Shown one piece after another: positions 9,187-15,761 of a stretch of DNA of 45,135 nucleotides (position 1 is its first letter; the number at the start of each line of letters is the position of its first letter). The translations under genes were made by a program, and so were the position numbers. The stretch comes from Dehalococcoidia bacterium. Lineage in GTDB: Bacteria > Chloroflexota > Dehalococcoidia > UBA2979. The notes under the pieces are model-generated. The model made no database searches. It was given only the letters and a program-made list of their open reading frames with translations, and was not told the DNA's origin. The stretch covers positions 1 through 45,135 of the forward strand of contig WHSU01000027.1 of assembly GCA_009379925.1 (NCBI GenBank), written 5' to 3'.

Positions 9187-9848
9187 TCCGCGTGCTGCTG
9201 GTGGACGACCAGGCGCTCGTGCGCGGGGGCTTCCGCGCGCTGCTCGACGCGGAGGCCGACATCGAGGTGGTCGGCGAGGCCGCCGAAGGCGGGGAGGCGG
9301 TGCAGCTAGCTGAGAGCCTGCGGCCGGACGTGGTGCTGATGGACATCCGGATGCCGGGCGTGGACGGGCTGACGGCCGCCCGCCAGATCACCTCGGACCC
9401 GGCGCTCACAGACGTGCGCATCGTGATCCTCACGACCTTCGACCTGGACGAATACGTCTTCGAGGCCCTTCAGCTCGGCGCAAGCGGCTTCCTGGTGAAG
9501 GACACGCGGCCCGCCGAACTGGTCGAGGCGGTGCGGGTCGTGGCCGGTGGCGACGCGCTGCTGTCGCCGGGGGTGACGCGCCGGCTCATCGAGCAGTTCG
9601 CGCAGCACGCTCGGACGCCGCCGCCGTCCCCCGCCTTCGATGACCTGACCGACCGCGAGCGCGAGGTCGTGCGGCTGGTCGCGCAGGGACTGTCGAACCA
9701 GCAGATCGCGGACCGGCTGGTGGTCAGCCCGTGGACCGCCAAGACGCACGTCAACCGCGCGATGGCGAAGCTGAACGCCCGCGACCGCGCGCAACTGGTG
9801 GTCTTCGCCTACGAGTCCGGCCTCGCGCGCGCGGGCTGGGAGAGCTGA
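9183..9848 (+). CDS. NarL/LuxR-family response regulator
   Basis: 221-residue cytoplasmic DNA-binding response regulator. The receiver starts IRVLLVDDQALVRGGF and carries the acidic pair, the phospho-acceptor Asp54 (VVLMDIRMPGVDG), a conserved Thr (ILTTFD) and Lys (FLVKDTRP). A LuxR-type helix-turn-helix occupies about residues 150-215 (LTDREREVVRLVAQGLSNQQ, then ADRLVVSPWTAKTHVN). The GTG start overlaps the TGA of the kinase gene as GTGA, so the two are translationally coupled. All receiver residues needed for phosphorylation are intact, unlike two other regulators in this window. The probable target is the divergent ABC operon. Confidence 0.95.
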   Translation: MIRVLLVDDQALVRGGFRALLDAEADIEVVGEAAEGGEAVQLAESLRPDVVLMDIRMPGVDGLTAARQITSDPALTDVRIVILTTFDLDEYVFEALQLGASGFLVKDTRPAELVEAVRVVAGGDALLSPGVTRRLIEQFAQHARTPPPSPAFDDLTDREREVVRLVAQGLSNQQIADRLVVSPWTAKTHVNRAMAKLNARDRAQLVVFAYESGLARAGWES

Positions 9849-9875
9849 CACGCCGGGCCATCGAGGGGCGTCCGG

Positions 9876-10781
9876 TCAGCGTGGGATCACGAGCACTTGC
9901 CCGACGCGGATCACGTCCACGTCTGCGATCGCATTCGCGCTAGCCAAAGCCTGGAGCGTCACGCCGAAGCGCCTCGCGATCTCGCCGAGGGTGTCGCGCG
10001 GGCACACTTCGTAGGTGTGGCCCGGTACGTGCAGCACCTGTCCGACCTGCACGAGGTCAGGGTTGGCGTTGAGCAGCCGAGGGAGAACGACGCCCAGGCG
10101 CGCCGCGATCTCGACCAGCGTGTCGCCGCGCGCGACCACGTAGGTCGAGGGCCGAGGCGCCTCCTCCACCTCCTCGTCCGGGCGGGAGACACCGCTCCCC
10201 GCCAGCGTGAACGACACCACGTCCGCCCCGCGCTCCAGGCGGGCCCCACGGCCGACGACCCGCTCCGCACCGAACGCCTCGACGTGCAGATGAGAGTGGA
10301 CAGCGCACGAAGAGTGATACTCCTCGGCGCACGGGTCACCCCTCCCGTGCCGCGCGCCGCAGGCGGAGCTTCCGTCCGGCCAGCGCTGTGCGACCGCCGG
10401 CCCCAGCGCGCCGATCCTCGCGCCGCCCGCCGGCAGCACGTCACCGACCTCGACGGTCACCGGGTCGAGGTGCGCAAACAGCAGGCGCAGGCCGGTCTCG
10501 ACCCACCCCACCTCATCGAGGCGCTGCAGGCGTAGGAGGACCGCGAACCCGCCGTCCTCGGGCTTCCCGCTACGGCAGGCCGGCCGGATCGACTCCACCA
10601 CGGCACGCACCTCGATGCCGTGGCACGCGGGGTCGAAGGCGACGGGCGTCCCTCGGCTCGGCACGAGGACATCCATGTCGCAGGAGACGTTGCCGCCGTA
10701 CGGGCGGTGATGGCCGTGCGTCGACGAGGTCGTGACGAGGGCTGTGGTGTCGAACGGCGAGTGGATGCTGAGCTGGGGCAC
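9876..10781 (-). CDS. M23-like peptidase domain with two C-terminal LysM repeats
   Basis: 301 residues. Residues 1-175 read as a LytM/M23 fold: His25 and Asp35/Asp37 (THGHHRPYGGNVSCDMDV), FAHLD (His104), and the paired histidines of HSHLHVEA (His164, His166), matching the HxxxD...H...HxH zinc-site pattern. Two LysM peptidoglycan-binding repeats follow at about 213-253 (TYVVARGDTLVEIAARLG) and 256-299 (TYEVCPRDTLGEIARRFG). GTG 10781 is firmly set by AAGGAGGG upstream. The protein has seven cysteines but no signal peptide or membrane helix, which is odd for a wall hydrolase. It lies 21 bp after the transglutaminase-like gene, same strand. It would cut or bind peptidoglycan cross-links if exported; the M23 call is from motifs only. 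Confidence 0.75.
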   Translation of the reverse strand: MPQLSIHSPFDTTALVTTSSTHGHHRPYGGNVSCDMDVLVPSRGTPVAFDPACHGIEVRAVVESIRPACRSGKPEDGGFAVLLRLQRLDEVGWVETGLRLLFAHLDPVTVEVGDVLPAGGARIGALGPAVAQRWPDGSSACGARHGRGDPCAEEYHSSCAVHSHLHVEAFGAERVVGRGARLERGADVVSFTLAGSGVSRPDEEVEEAPRPSTYVVARGDTLVEIAARLGVVLPRLLNANPDLVQVGQVLHVPGHTYEVCPRDTLGEIARRFGVTLQALASANAIADVDVIRVGQVLVIPR

Positions 10782-10802
10782 GGGTCCCTCCTTCGAGGCA
10801 GC

Positions 10803-11369
10803 TCACGAGGGCACGAGTGGACGCTGGAAACGATGCGCCTCCAGGACGCGCAGGTCGGAGGGGGAGACGGCATCCCAACACAGCGCTCGATGCCCGCGGC
10901 GTGCAAGATAGCCGGCGACCTCGGCGGTCGACGCGAAGCGCTCCGGCCGCAGGCGCGCGTTGTCGAAGGCGCGCAGATCGCCGGTCGATGGCTCGTGGAA
11001 GGCGCAGACCGTGTGCGACCGCCGCAACGGACGTAGCACCGCGCTCACCAGCACCGGCGCATGCGCGCGGTCGAGGCGCCGGAGCAGTTCCGCCACTAAC
11101 GCCGCGAAGCCGTCGCAGTCGTCCCGACGCTTCGCCCACGTCGTCCCCGGCCGGCTCACCGCGTCATAGAGGTGCAGCAGGCCGTCCGGTGTCCACGTCA
11201 CCTGCGCCAGGACCTGGGCGACCTCCTCGATGCGCCGAGGGTCAGGGAGCGGCGTGTCGCGGTACCGTCGCTCAAAGAGCCCGCGACGGAGCCTGGACCA
11301 GCGGTAGCGGCCGAAGCGAAGCCATGCGTAAGCGCCGTAGGCGAGCACCGCGTCCACAAGGTGGTGCAC
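10803..11369 (-). CDS. Transglutaminase-like (papain-fold) cysteine protein
   Basis: About 188 residues with the pattern of a transglutaminase-like cysteine peptidase or ligase fold. The pattern is Cys85 in RRDDCDGFAALVAELLRR, His119 in RRSHTVCAFHE and an acidic residue in LRAFDNARL, an ordered Cys-His-Asp triad. The start is uncertain. GTG 11369 follows AGGA at about 11 nt spacing, and an ATG at 11510 would overlap the upstream region of the divergent gene. The N-terminal segment DAVLAYGAYAWLRFG is mildly hydrophobic but not a clear signal peptide. It lies just upstream of the M23-LysM gene and probably forms an operon with it. Function is unknown; small papain-fold proteins of this type are often linked to wall or peptide processing. 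Confidence 0.6.
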   Translation of the reverse strand: MHHLVDAVLAYGAYAWLRFGRYRWSRLRRGLFERRYRDTPLPDPRRIEEVAQVLAQVTWTPDGLLHLYDAVSRPGTTWAKRRDDCDGFAALVAELLRRLDRAHAPVLVSAVLRPLRRSHTVCAFHEPSTGDLRAFDNARLRPERFASTAEVAGYLARRGHRALCWDAVSPSDLRVLEAHRFQRPLVPS

Positions 11370-11543
11370 GAAGGGATCCGTCCTGGCCCGCGACCCCTGC
11401 GGCCTCCGGGGACACGCGGGCGTCGGGCTCAGCCGCAGTATGCCGCGATCCTCGGCTGCCGTGGTACATCGACGCAGGCGGGGCGCAACACCGGATCGAT
11501 CCCGTAGCATCGACGCGAGCCGGTGACGAATGGGGGCTGCCGG

Positions 11544-11960
11544 ATGGACCTTAACTACTACGACACCCTCATCACCGTGGCCGACGACTGTCGCGCCACG
11601 GAGAGCACCGTGCCGGTGGCCCGCGGCGGGAAGAAGACCGTTGCGGTGCTCCAGTACGAGATGCTCGAGGGCCACCCGTACGTCCTGACGCAGGAGGACG
11701 TCCTCTTCGAGAGCTGGTTCCGGCGGCAGGACCTGTCCGGCGCGTCCGAGGGGGAAGTGGCGCGACTGCGCGCGGAGTTCCTGTCGAAGCCGCAGGCGTG
11801 CCTGCGCTCCTCGCCGCTGCCCAAGCAATACGGCTGGGGATTCGTCTTCGACGGCGAAGGCCGCGTCGCGTTGTGTCCGATGGAGTCCGAGGAATACCGG
11901 GCGCTGCTCGCCGGCGCGCGGCTGACGGTGCTGAAGGCGATGCGCTCGAAGCGGGCGTGA
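11544..11960 (+). CDS. DUF6157 family protein
   Basis: 138-residue soluble protein. The opening MDLNYYDTLITVADDC, the central block TQEDVLFESWFRRQD, the LRSSPLPKQYGWGFVFD segment and the C-terminal LTVLKAMRSKRA match the pattern I recall for the DUF6157 family of unknown function. ATG 11544 has a GGGGG stretch about 8 nt upstream; GTG 11523 would add seven residues. TAGCAT at 11505-11510 is a possible -10 box. Length is normal for the family and the gene is monocistronic. No catalytic residues are assigned. Confidence 0.82.
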   Translation: MDLNYYDTLITVADDCRATESTVPVARGGKKTVAVLQYEMLEGHPYVLTQEDVLFESWFRRQDLSGASEGEVARLRAEFLSKPQACLRSSPLPKQYGWGFVFDGEGRVALCPMESEEYRALLAGARLTVLKAMRSKRA

Positions 11961-12081
11961 CCGTCGGGACTCAGGCGCCCGCGGGCGAGCCCCAGTCCCG
12001 CGGGGCCTCGAGCTCACGCATCCGGCCGGCCAGCTCCGTCAGCGCGCCGGGGGTCGAGTAGGATCGCGCGACGTATGGCGG

Positions 12082-12663
12082 ATGGCGGAGGCGGGTGTGG
12101 ACGACCTGGAGCGATGCGGCTGGGCCGGCGAAGACACGCAGATGGTGCGCTACCACGATGAGGAGTGGGGCGTGCCGGAGCACGACGACCGCACGCTCTT
12201 CGAGTTCCTCACGCTGGAGGGCGCGCAGGCGGGCCTCTCCTGGCGCACCATCCTGCACCGCCGCGACACCTACCGTGCGGCCTTCGAGGGCTACGACCTG
12301 GAGCGCATCGCCGCCTACGGTGATGCGGATGTCGCCCGGCTGCTCGCCGACCCCGGCATCATCCGCAATCGGGCAAAAGTCGCCGCCACCATCGGAAACG
12401 CCCAGGCAGCGCTCGCCGTCATCGAGGACTGGGGCACGCTGGACCGCTTCGTCTGGCAGTTCGTCGACGATGTCGTGAAGGTGAACCGCCCGCGCCACCT
12501 CGGAGATGTGCCGGCGGAGACAGACGAGTCGCGCGCGATGAGCAAGGAACTGCGTCGTCGTGGCTTCCGCTTCGTCGGCCCCACCATCTGCTACGCCTTC
12601 ATGCAGGCGACCGGCATGGTGAACGACCACCTGGTGACGTGCTTCCGGCAGCGCGCGGTATGA
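12082..12663 (+). CDS. tag: DNA-3-methyladenine glycosylase I
   Basis: 193-residue base-excision repair enzyme that removes 3-methyladenine from alkylated DNA. Family hallmarks: RCGWAGEDTQMVRYHDEEWG near the N-terminus, LFEFLTLEGAQAGLSW with the helix-hairpin region, and the C-terminal GFRFVGPTICYAFMQATGMV followed by NDHLVTC. Zinc ligands of the Tag family are expected at the N-terminal Cys and His and the C-terminal His and Cys, and all are present. ATG 12082 is the longer start. GTG 12097, preceded 5 nt upstream by GGAGG (12087-12091), is equally likely and gives an N-terminus closer to the usual Tag start. Nothing in the flanking genes suggests a linked function. Confidence 0.93.
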   Translation: MAEAGVDDLERCGWAGEDTQMVRYHDEEWGVPEHDDRTLFEFLTLEGAQAGLSWRTILHRRDTYRAAFEGYDLERIAAYGDADVARLLADPGIIRNRAKVAATIGNAQAALAVIEDWGTLDRFVWQFVDDVVKVNRPRHLGDVPAETDESRAMSKELRRRGFRFVGPTICYAFMQATGMVNDHLVTCFRQRAV

Positions 12664-12781
12664 CGGGCGAGCGATGGCGAGGGATGGGTCGGGTAGACCG
12701 GCACAGACGGTGCGCCAGCCCCCCGAGTGCCGTCCCATCGACGCTCGGACTCACGTTGCAAGATAGTCGTCAGAAAACCAC

Positions 12782-12823
12782 CCTTGAGGGGAGCGTTCTT
12801 TCAAGGCGGATATCCGTCACAAT
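12782..12823. promoter_or_regulatory. Palindromes and candidate promoter upstream of sortase 1
   Basis: The gap between tag and the sortase gene is locally AT-richer. CCTTGA (12782-12787) is repeated inverted as TCAAGG (12801-12806), and CGGATATCCG (12807-12816) is a perfect 10-bp palindrome. CACAAT (12818-12823) could serve as a -10 box, about 40 nt before the ATG at 12863. Either palindrome could be a regulator-binding site. No -35 box is convincing. Confidence 0.3.
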
Positions 12824-12862
12824 AGAAGACTACCCATCGGGCGGGAACGGTGCGGAGGTGGC

Positions 12863-13564
12863 ATGCGAGCACGCGCGGTGTACGGCACGCTCGCTGCCGT
12901 TGCCCTCCTCGTCCTGGGTTTCCTGTACTGGTCCGGCTCCGGCGGCGACTCATCGGAGCCCGCCCGCGCATCAGCGCCAGGGACGGGCTCCGGCGCGTCG
13001 CCCGACGAGCCAGCGGTGTTCGCACGGGAGTCGGGCGGTGCGCGGTCACCGACCGCCACGCCCGAGCCGACGCCGCTGCCTCGCTCGCAGCGCGGCATCG
13101 TGCCGGTACGCGTCACGTTCCCCACGAACGGCATCGATGCGCCGGTCATCGAGGGCGACGTCGACGCGAGGATCAACCAGATGGTCCCGCCAGACAGCGC
13201 GACGGACGTCGCGTGGTACGACTACTCGGCCCTTCCGGGCGAGGGTGGGAATGCGGTCTTCGCCGGCCACGTGGACCTCGCGAACTATGGCCCCGCGGTC
13301 TTCTGGGCGCTGCGCAACGCAGACCCCGGCGACCTGGTTCAGGTGGTGCTGTCGGACGGCGCCCTGCTGACGTACAGCATCGAGTTCACCGAGCTGTACC
13401 CGGCGGTCGGCGGCCCCTGGAACGAACTGTTCTCGCCGCAGATCGGGACGGACGCCCTCACGATCTACACCTGCGAGGGCAACTTTGCCGATGGCGAGTA
13501 CGACCAGCGGCGCGTGGTCCGCGCCGTCCTGGTAGACGTGCAGGACGGCGCGCAGCCGTCCTAG
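12863..13564 (+). CDS. Class E/F-type sortase (sortase 1)
   Basis: 233-residue membrane-anchored transpeptidase. An N-terminal signal-anchor helix (GTLAAVALLVLGFLYW) and a Ser/Pro/Thr-rich linker to residue about 78 precede the catalytic domain. The sortase triad is visible as His136 (AVFAGHVD), Cys204 (IYTCEG) and Arg216/Arg217 (DQRRVVRAV). The segment IDAPVIEGDVDARINQMVPP and the block WYDYSALPGEGGN match the DA-x(n)-W-Y sortase pattern of class E/F enzymes. Sortases cleave a C-terminal sorting signal and attach the protein to the wall or an anchor lipid. A second sortase lies 3.7 kb downstream and two secreted proteins lie between, the likely substrates. It is separated from them by the VOC gene, so strict co-transcription is uncertain. 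Confidence 0.9.
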   Translation: MRARAVYGTLAAVALLVLGFLYWSGSGGDSSEPARASAPGTGSGASPDEPAVFARESGGARSPTATPEPTPLPRSQRGIVPVRVTFPTNGIDAPVIEGDVDARINQMVPPDSATDVAWYDYSALPGEGGNAVFAGHVDLANYGPAVFWALRNADPGDLVQVVLSDGALLTYSIEFTELYPAVGGPWNELFSPQIGTDALTIYTCEGNFADGEYDQRRVVRAVLVDVQDGAQPS

Positions 13565-13706
13565 GCGTCTTCGGCAGTACCTCGGTCCCTCGGCTCCCCC
13601 TCGGACACACGGTCGCAACACGCGCGCCGGATCTGTTGCGAGAATGCGAGCCGCCGCTTGCTAGCGTCTGGCCGGCGCGAAACCCCGCGACGCTGCGAGG
13701 GAGAAT

Positions 13707-14195
13707 ATGACTAGGATCCGTCCGAACCTCTGGTTCGACACACAGGCCGAGGACGCTGCTCGCTTCTACACGGACGTCTTCAAGGACTCCAGGATGGGGG
13801 CGATCACCCACTACCCGGAGGCCGGCCAGGAGGCCCACGGGAAGCCGCCCGGCAGCGTGATGACCGTCGAGTTCGAGCTGAACGGGCACCCGTTCCTTGG
13901 CCTCAACGGTGGGCCCCAGTTCACGTTCAACGAGTCGGTCTCCATGGAGATCGAGTGCGCCGACCAGGCCGAGTTGGACTACTACTGGGACGCCCTGTCC
14001 GAGGGCGGCGACCCGGCTGCGCAGCAGTGCGGCTGGCTGAAGGACCGGTTCGGCCTCTCCTGGCAGGTCGTGCCACGCGCCCTGGCGGACATGGTCAACG
14101 ACCCCGACGAGGTGAAGGCGGCACGGGCCTTCGAGGCGATGCTCAGCATGAAGAAGCTCGACATCGCCGCGCTCCAGCGCGCATTCGACGGGTAG
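13707..14195 (+). CDS. VOC superfamily PhnB/3-demethylubiquinone methyltransferase-like protein
   Basis: 162-residue protein of the glyoxalase/VOC fold, of the group often labelled 3-demethylubiquinone-9 3-methyltransferase domain (PF06983). The start MTRIRPNLWFDTQAEDAARF and FYTDVFKDSRM, then SVMTVEFELNGHPFLGLNGG, then the helix AELDYYWDALSEGG and CGWLKDRFGLSWQVVP are typical. A GGGAG ribosome binding site precedes ATG 13707. Real members are usually not methyltransferases and their reaction is mostly unknown. It sits between sortase 1 and the first surface-protein gene on the same strand but shows no envelope features, so it is probably a bystander. Confidence 0.88.
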   Translation: MTRIRPNLWFDTQAEDAARFYTDVFKDSRMGAITHYPEAGQEAHGKPPGSVMTVEFELNGHPFLGLNGGPQFTFNESVSMEIECADQAELDYYWDALSEGGDPAAQQCGWLKDRFGLSWQVVPRALADMVNDPDEVKAARAFEAMLSMKKLDIAALQRAFDG

Positions 14196-14303
14196 CCAAC
14201 CTTCGAGCCGGTTTGCCGGTCGCCGCTCGGCAACCGGACGGCTCGGTGCCCCTCTGGGCCGTCGTGTGGCCTCCTCGGCTGTCCCTGGGACTCGAGGGCA
14301 GTC

Positions 14304-14381
14304 TGGAGGGGTTAAGAACTCCAATCAGGGGGTCGAACCTCCATTCGACCACTGGCTCCACGGAGCCTCGCGCCTGATTGG
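14304..14381 (+). promoter_or_regulatory. Structured leader with three-way-junction fold before surface protein 1
   Basis: CCAATCAGG (14321-14329) pairs perfectly with CCTGATTGG (14373-14381). Enclosed are two further stems: GGTCGA (14331-14336) with TCGACC (14345-14350), and GGCTC (14354-14358) with GAGCC (14363-14367) on a CACG loop. Together they form a three-way junction that ends 7 nt before GTG 14389. TGGAG (14304-14308) can instead pair with CTCCA (14319-14323), which would break the long helix, so two exclusive folds are possible. Upstream, CTGTCCCT can pair with AGGGCAG. No known riboswitch class is recognised. The alternative is chance pairing in GC-rich DNA. Confidence 0.35.
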
Positions 14382-14388
14382 TCCACCA

Positions 14389-15597
14389 GTGCGGAATCTC
14401 ATCGGCACGGCTGCGCTCGCAGCGATGCTCATCGCCGGCCACGGCGTGCTCCCGAGCATCGCCTTCGCGGACGAGCCACCCGCCAACCAGGGCCTGTTCG
14501 GTGGCCTGCTCCAGGGTGTCGTGGACCCCGTCGACGACATCCTCGACGGCACGCTGGACACGACCGGCCTCGACGAGGTCGTCGAGGTCGACCTCACCTC
14601 CGACGATGAGAGCCTGCTCGATGTCTCGGCGGGCGTTTCCGCTCCTGCTGGTGGCCGGACTCTCGGGGTCGACGCTGGGGTCGTCGGCGCGCCCGCAGGC
14701 TCACTCGCGGGGCCGCTGGCCGGGCTCAACGCCAACGTCTCCCTGCTCGATAGCGCGCTCCCGGAACCCCTGCTCAACACCGCCATCGAAGTCGCGGCCG
14801 GCGGTCCCGAGGGGCTCGCGACCGTGGGCGCCGACGTGTCCGCGGCCGGCGATGGACTGCTCGACACGGCGCTCGACGCGGGCATCGCCACAGAGGGCGG
14901 CCTGGTCACCCTGGACACGGACATCTCCGCCGCGGACGGCACGCTACTGGATGTCGACCTTGCCGCTTCGGTGGTGGGCGACGACGGCCTGCTGCATGCC
15001 GACATCGATGCCTCAGCGCTGGACGGCGAGCTACTCGACGTCAGCGCGGAACTCGACCTGATCGGCGACGTGCTCGCCGCCGTGGACCTCCGGATCGACA
15101 CGATCCTCGGTGGTCTGGGAACTCCGTCGTCAGTCTCCGGCGACGTGCCGGGTGTGTCGACGGCGCCGGTGGCGCCCGCAGCCGGTCCCGCCTCGGTAGC
15201 CCCGACTGACCCGATGCGCTCCGCCCAGCCGGCCGTACCCTCGGTGCGGCTGGCGACGGTGGACGCGCCGGCGCCGTTGACCATCGAGCGCGCGTCCGGG
15301 ATACCGCGCGTCGCCCTCAACGCGACGCAGACCGGCAGCTCCGGGGAACTGGTCGCCGGCACCGTGCGGTCCCACCTCACCCAGGCAGACGCGCCCGCGT
15401 CGCGGTCGGTCGTCGACGTGGTGGGCGGCGCGCTCGCCCCCTCGCTGACCCAGACCTTCTCCCACAGCCACGAGACGCTGGCGGTGCTTGCCGCCGCGGC
15501 GGCGCTGATGGCGGCTGCCATGCTCCTGAAGGGGTATCCCGGCCTCCTGGTGGCGCCCGCGTCACGCTTCTGTCTCACCCCGGTCTCGCCCGGCTAA
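14389..15597 (+). CDS. Secreted Leu/Asp-repeat surface protein 1
   Basis: About 402 residues, no recognised family. A signal peptide (NLIGTAALAAMLIAGHG, cleavage near AFA-DE at residue 27) is followed by GLFGGLLQGVVDPVDDILDG, a motif shared with surface protein 2. Residues about 70-240 are imperfect repeats of roughly 20 residues built on GxLLDxxLxAxI and DxDISAxDGxLLDV, strongly suggestive of a beta-solenoid or stacked beta fold. A Pro/Ala-rich linker follows, then a C-terminal hydrophobic helix (TLAVLAAAAALMAAAMLLKG). No LPxTG-like motif is clear before this helix. GTG 14389 lacks a Shine-Dalgarno; GTG 14266 would add 41 residues that do not look like a signal n-region. Lying between two sortases, it is a plausible envelope protein. 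Confidence 0.72.
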   Translation: MRNLIGTAALAAMLIAGHGVLPSIAFADEPPANQGLFGGLLQGVVDPVDDILDGTLDTTGLDEVVEVDLTSDDESLLDVSAGVSAPAGGRTLGVDAGVVGAPAGSLAGPLAGLNANVSLLDSALPEPLLNTAIEVAAGGPEGLATVGADVSAAGDGLLDTALDAGIATEGGLVTLDTDISAADGTLLDVDLAASVVGDDGLLHADIDASALDGELLDVSAELDLIGDVLAAVDLRIDTILGGLGTPSSVSGDVPGVSTAPVAPAAGPASVAPTDPMRSAQPAVPSVRLATVDAPAPLTIERASGIPRVALNATQTGSSGELVAGTVRSHLTQADAPASRSVVDVVGGALAPSLTQTFSHSHETLAVLAAAAALMAAAMLLKGYPGLLVAPASRFCLTPVSPG

Positions 15598-15615
15598 GCA
15601 TCCCTGTCTCCTCCT

Positions 15616-15679
15616 GCGATCAGCCCGGCCCGGCCGCTGCATGTGGACCGGCACCCCTCGACCCGAGGTGGCTGATCGC
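15616..15679 (+). promoter_or_regulatory. Structured leader or terminator with three-way-junction fold before surface protein 2
   Basis: GCGATCAGCC (15616-15625) and GGCTGATCGC (15670-15679) form a perfect 10-bp helix. Inside are CGGCC (15631-15635) with GGaCCG (15645-15650, one bulged A) and CCTCG (15656-15660) with CGAGG (15664-15668), again a three-way junction. The outer helix shares ATCAG...CTGAT with the leader of surface protein 1. It begins 18 nt after the stop of protein 1 and ends 82 nt before ATG 15762. A terminator of the upstream gene or a leader of the downstream one are both possible. Confidence 0.35.
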
Positions 15680-15761
15680 CCAGAACTGACGCGCGATCCG
15701 GTCGGCGCGACCTGGATGGTCGGGCCACGGTGACCGCGCAAGACGACAGGGATGATGACCA

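Noticed and set aside
14300..14400. tRNA-like sequence (GGGGGTCGAACCTCC resembles a T-arm on either strand)
   Set aside because: The T-loop would have 5 nt instead of 7, the anticodon-arm candidate has a 10-nt loop, and no D-arm or acceptor stem pairs. It is better read as the structured leader.
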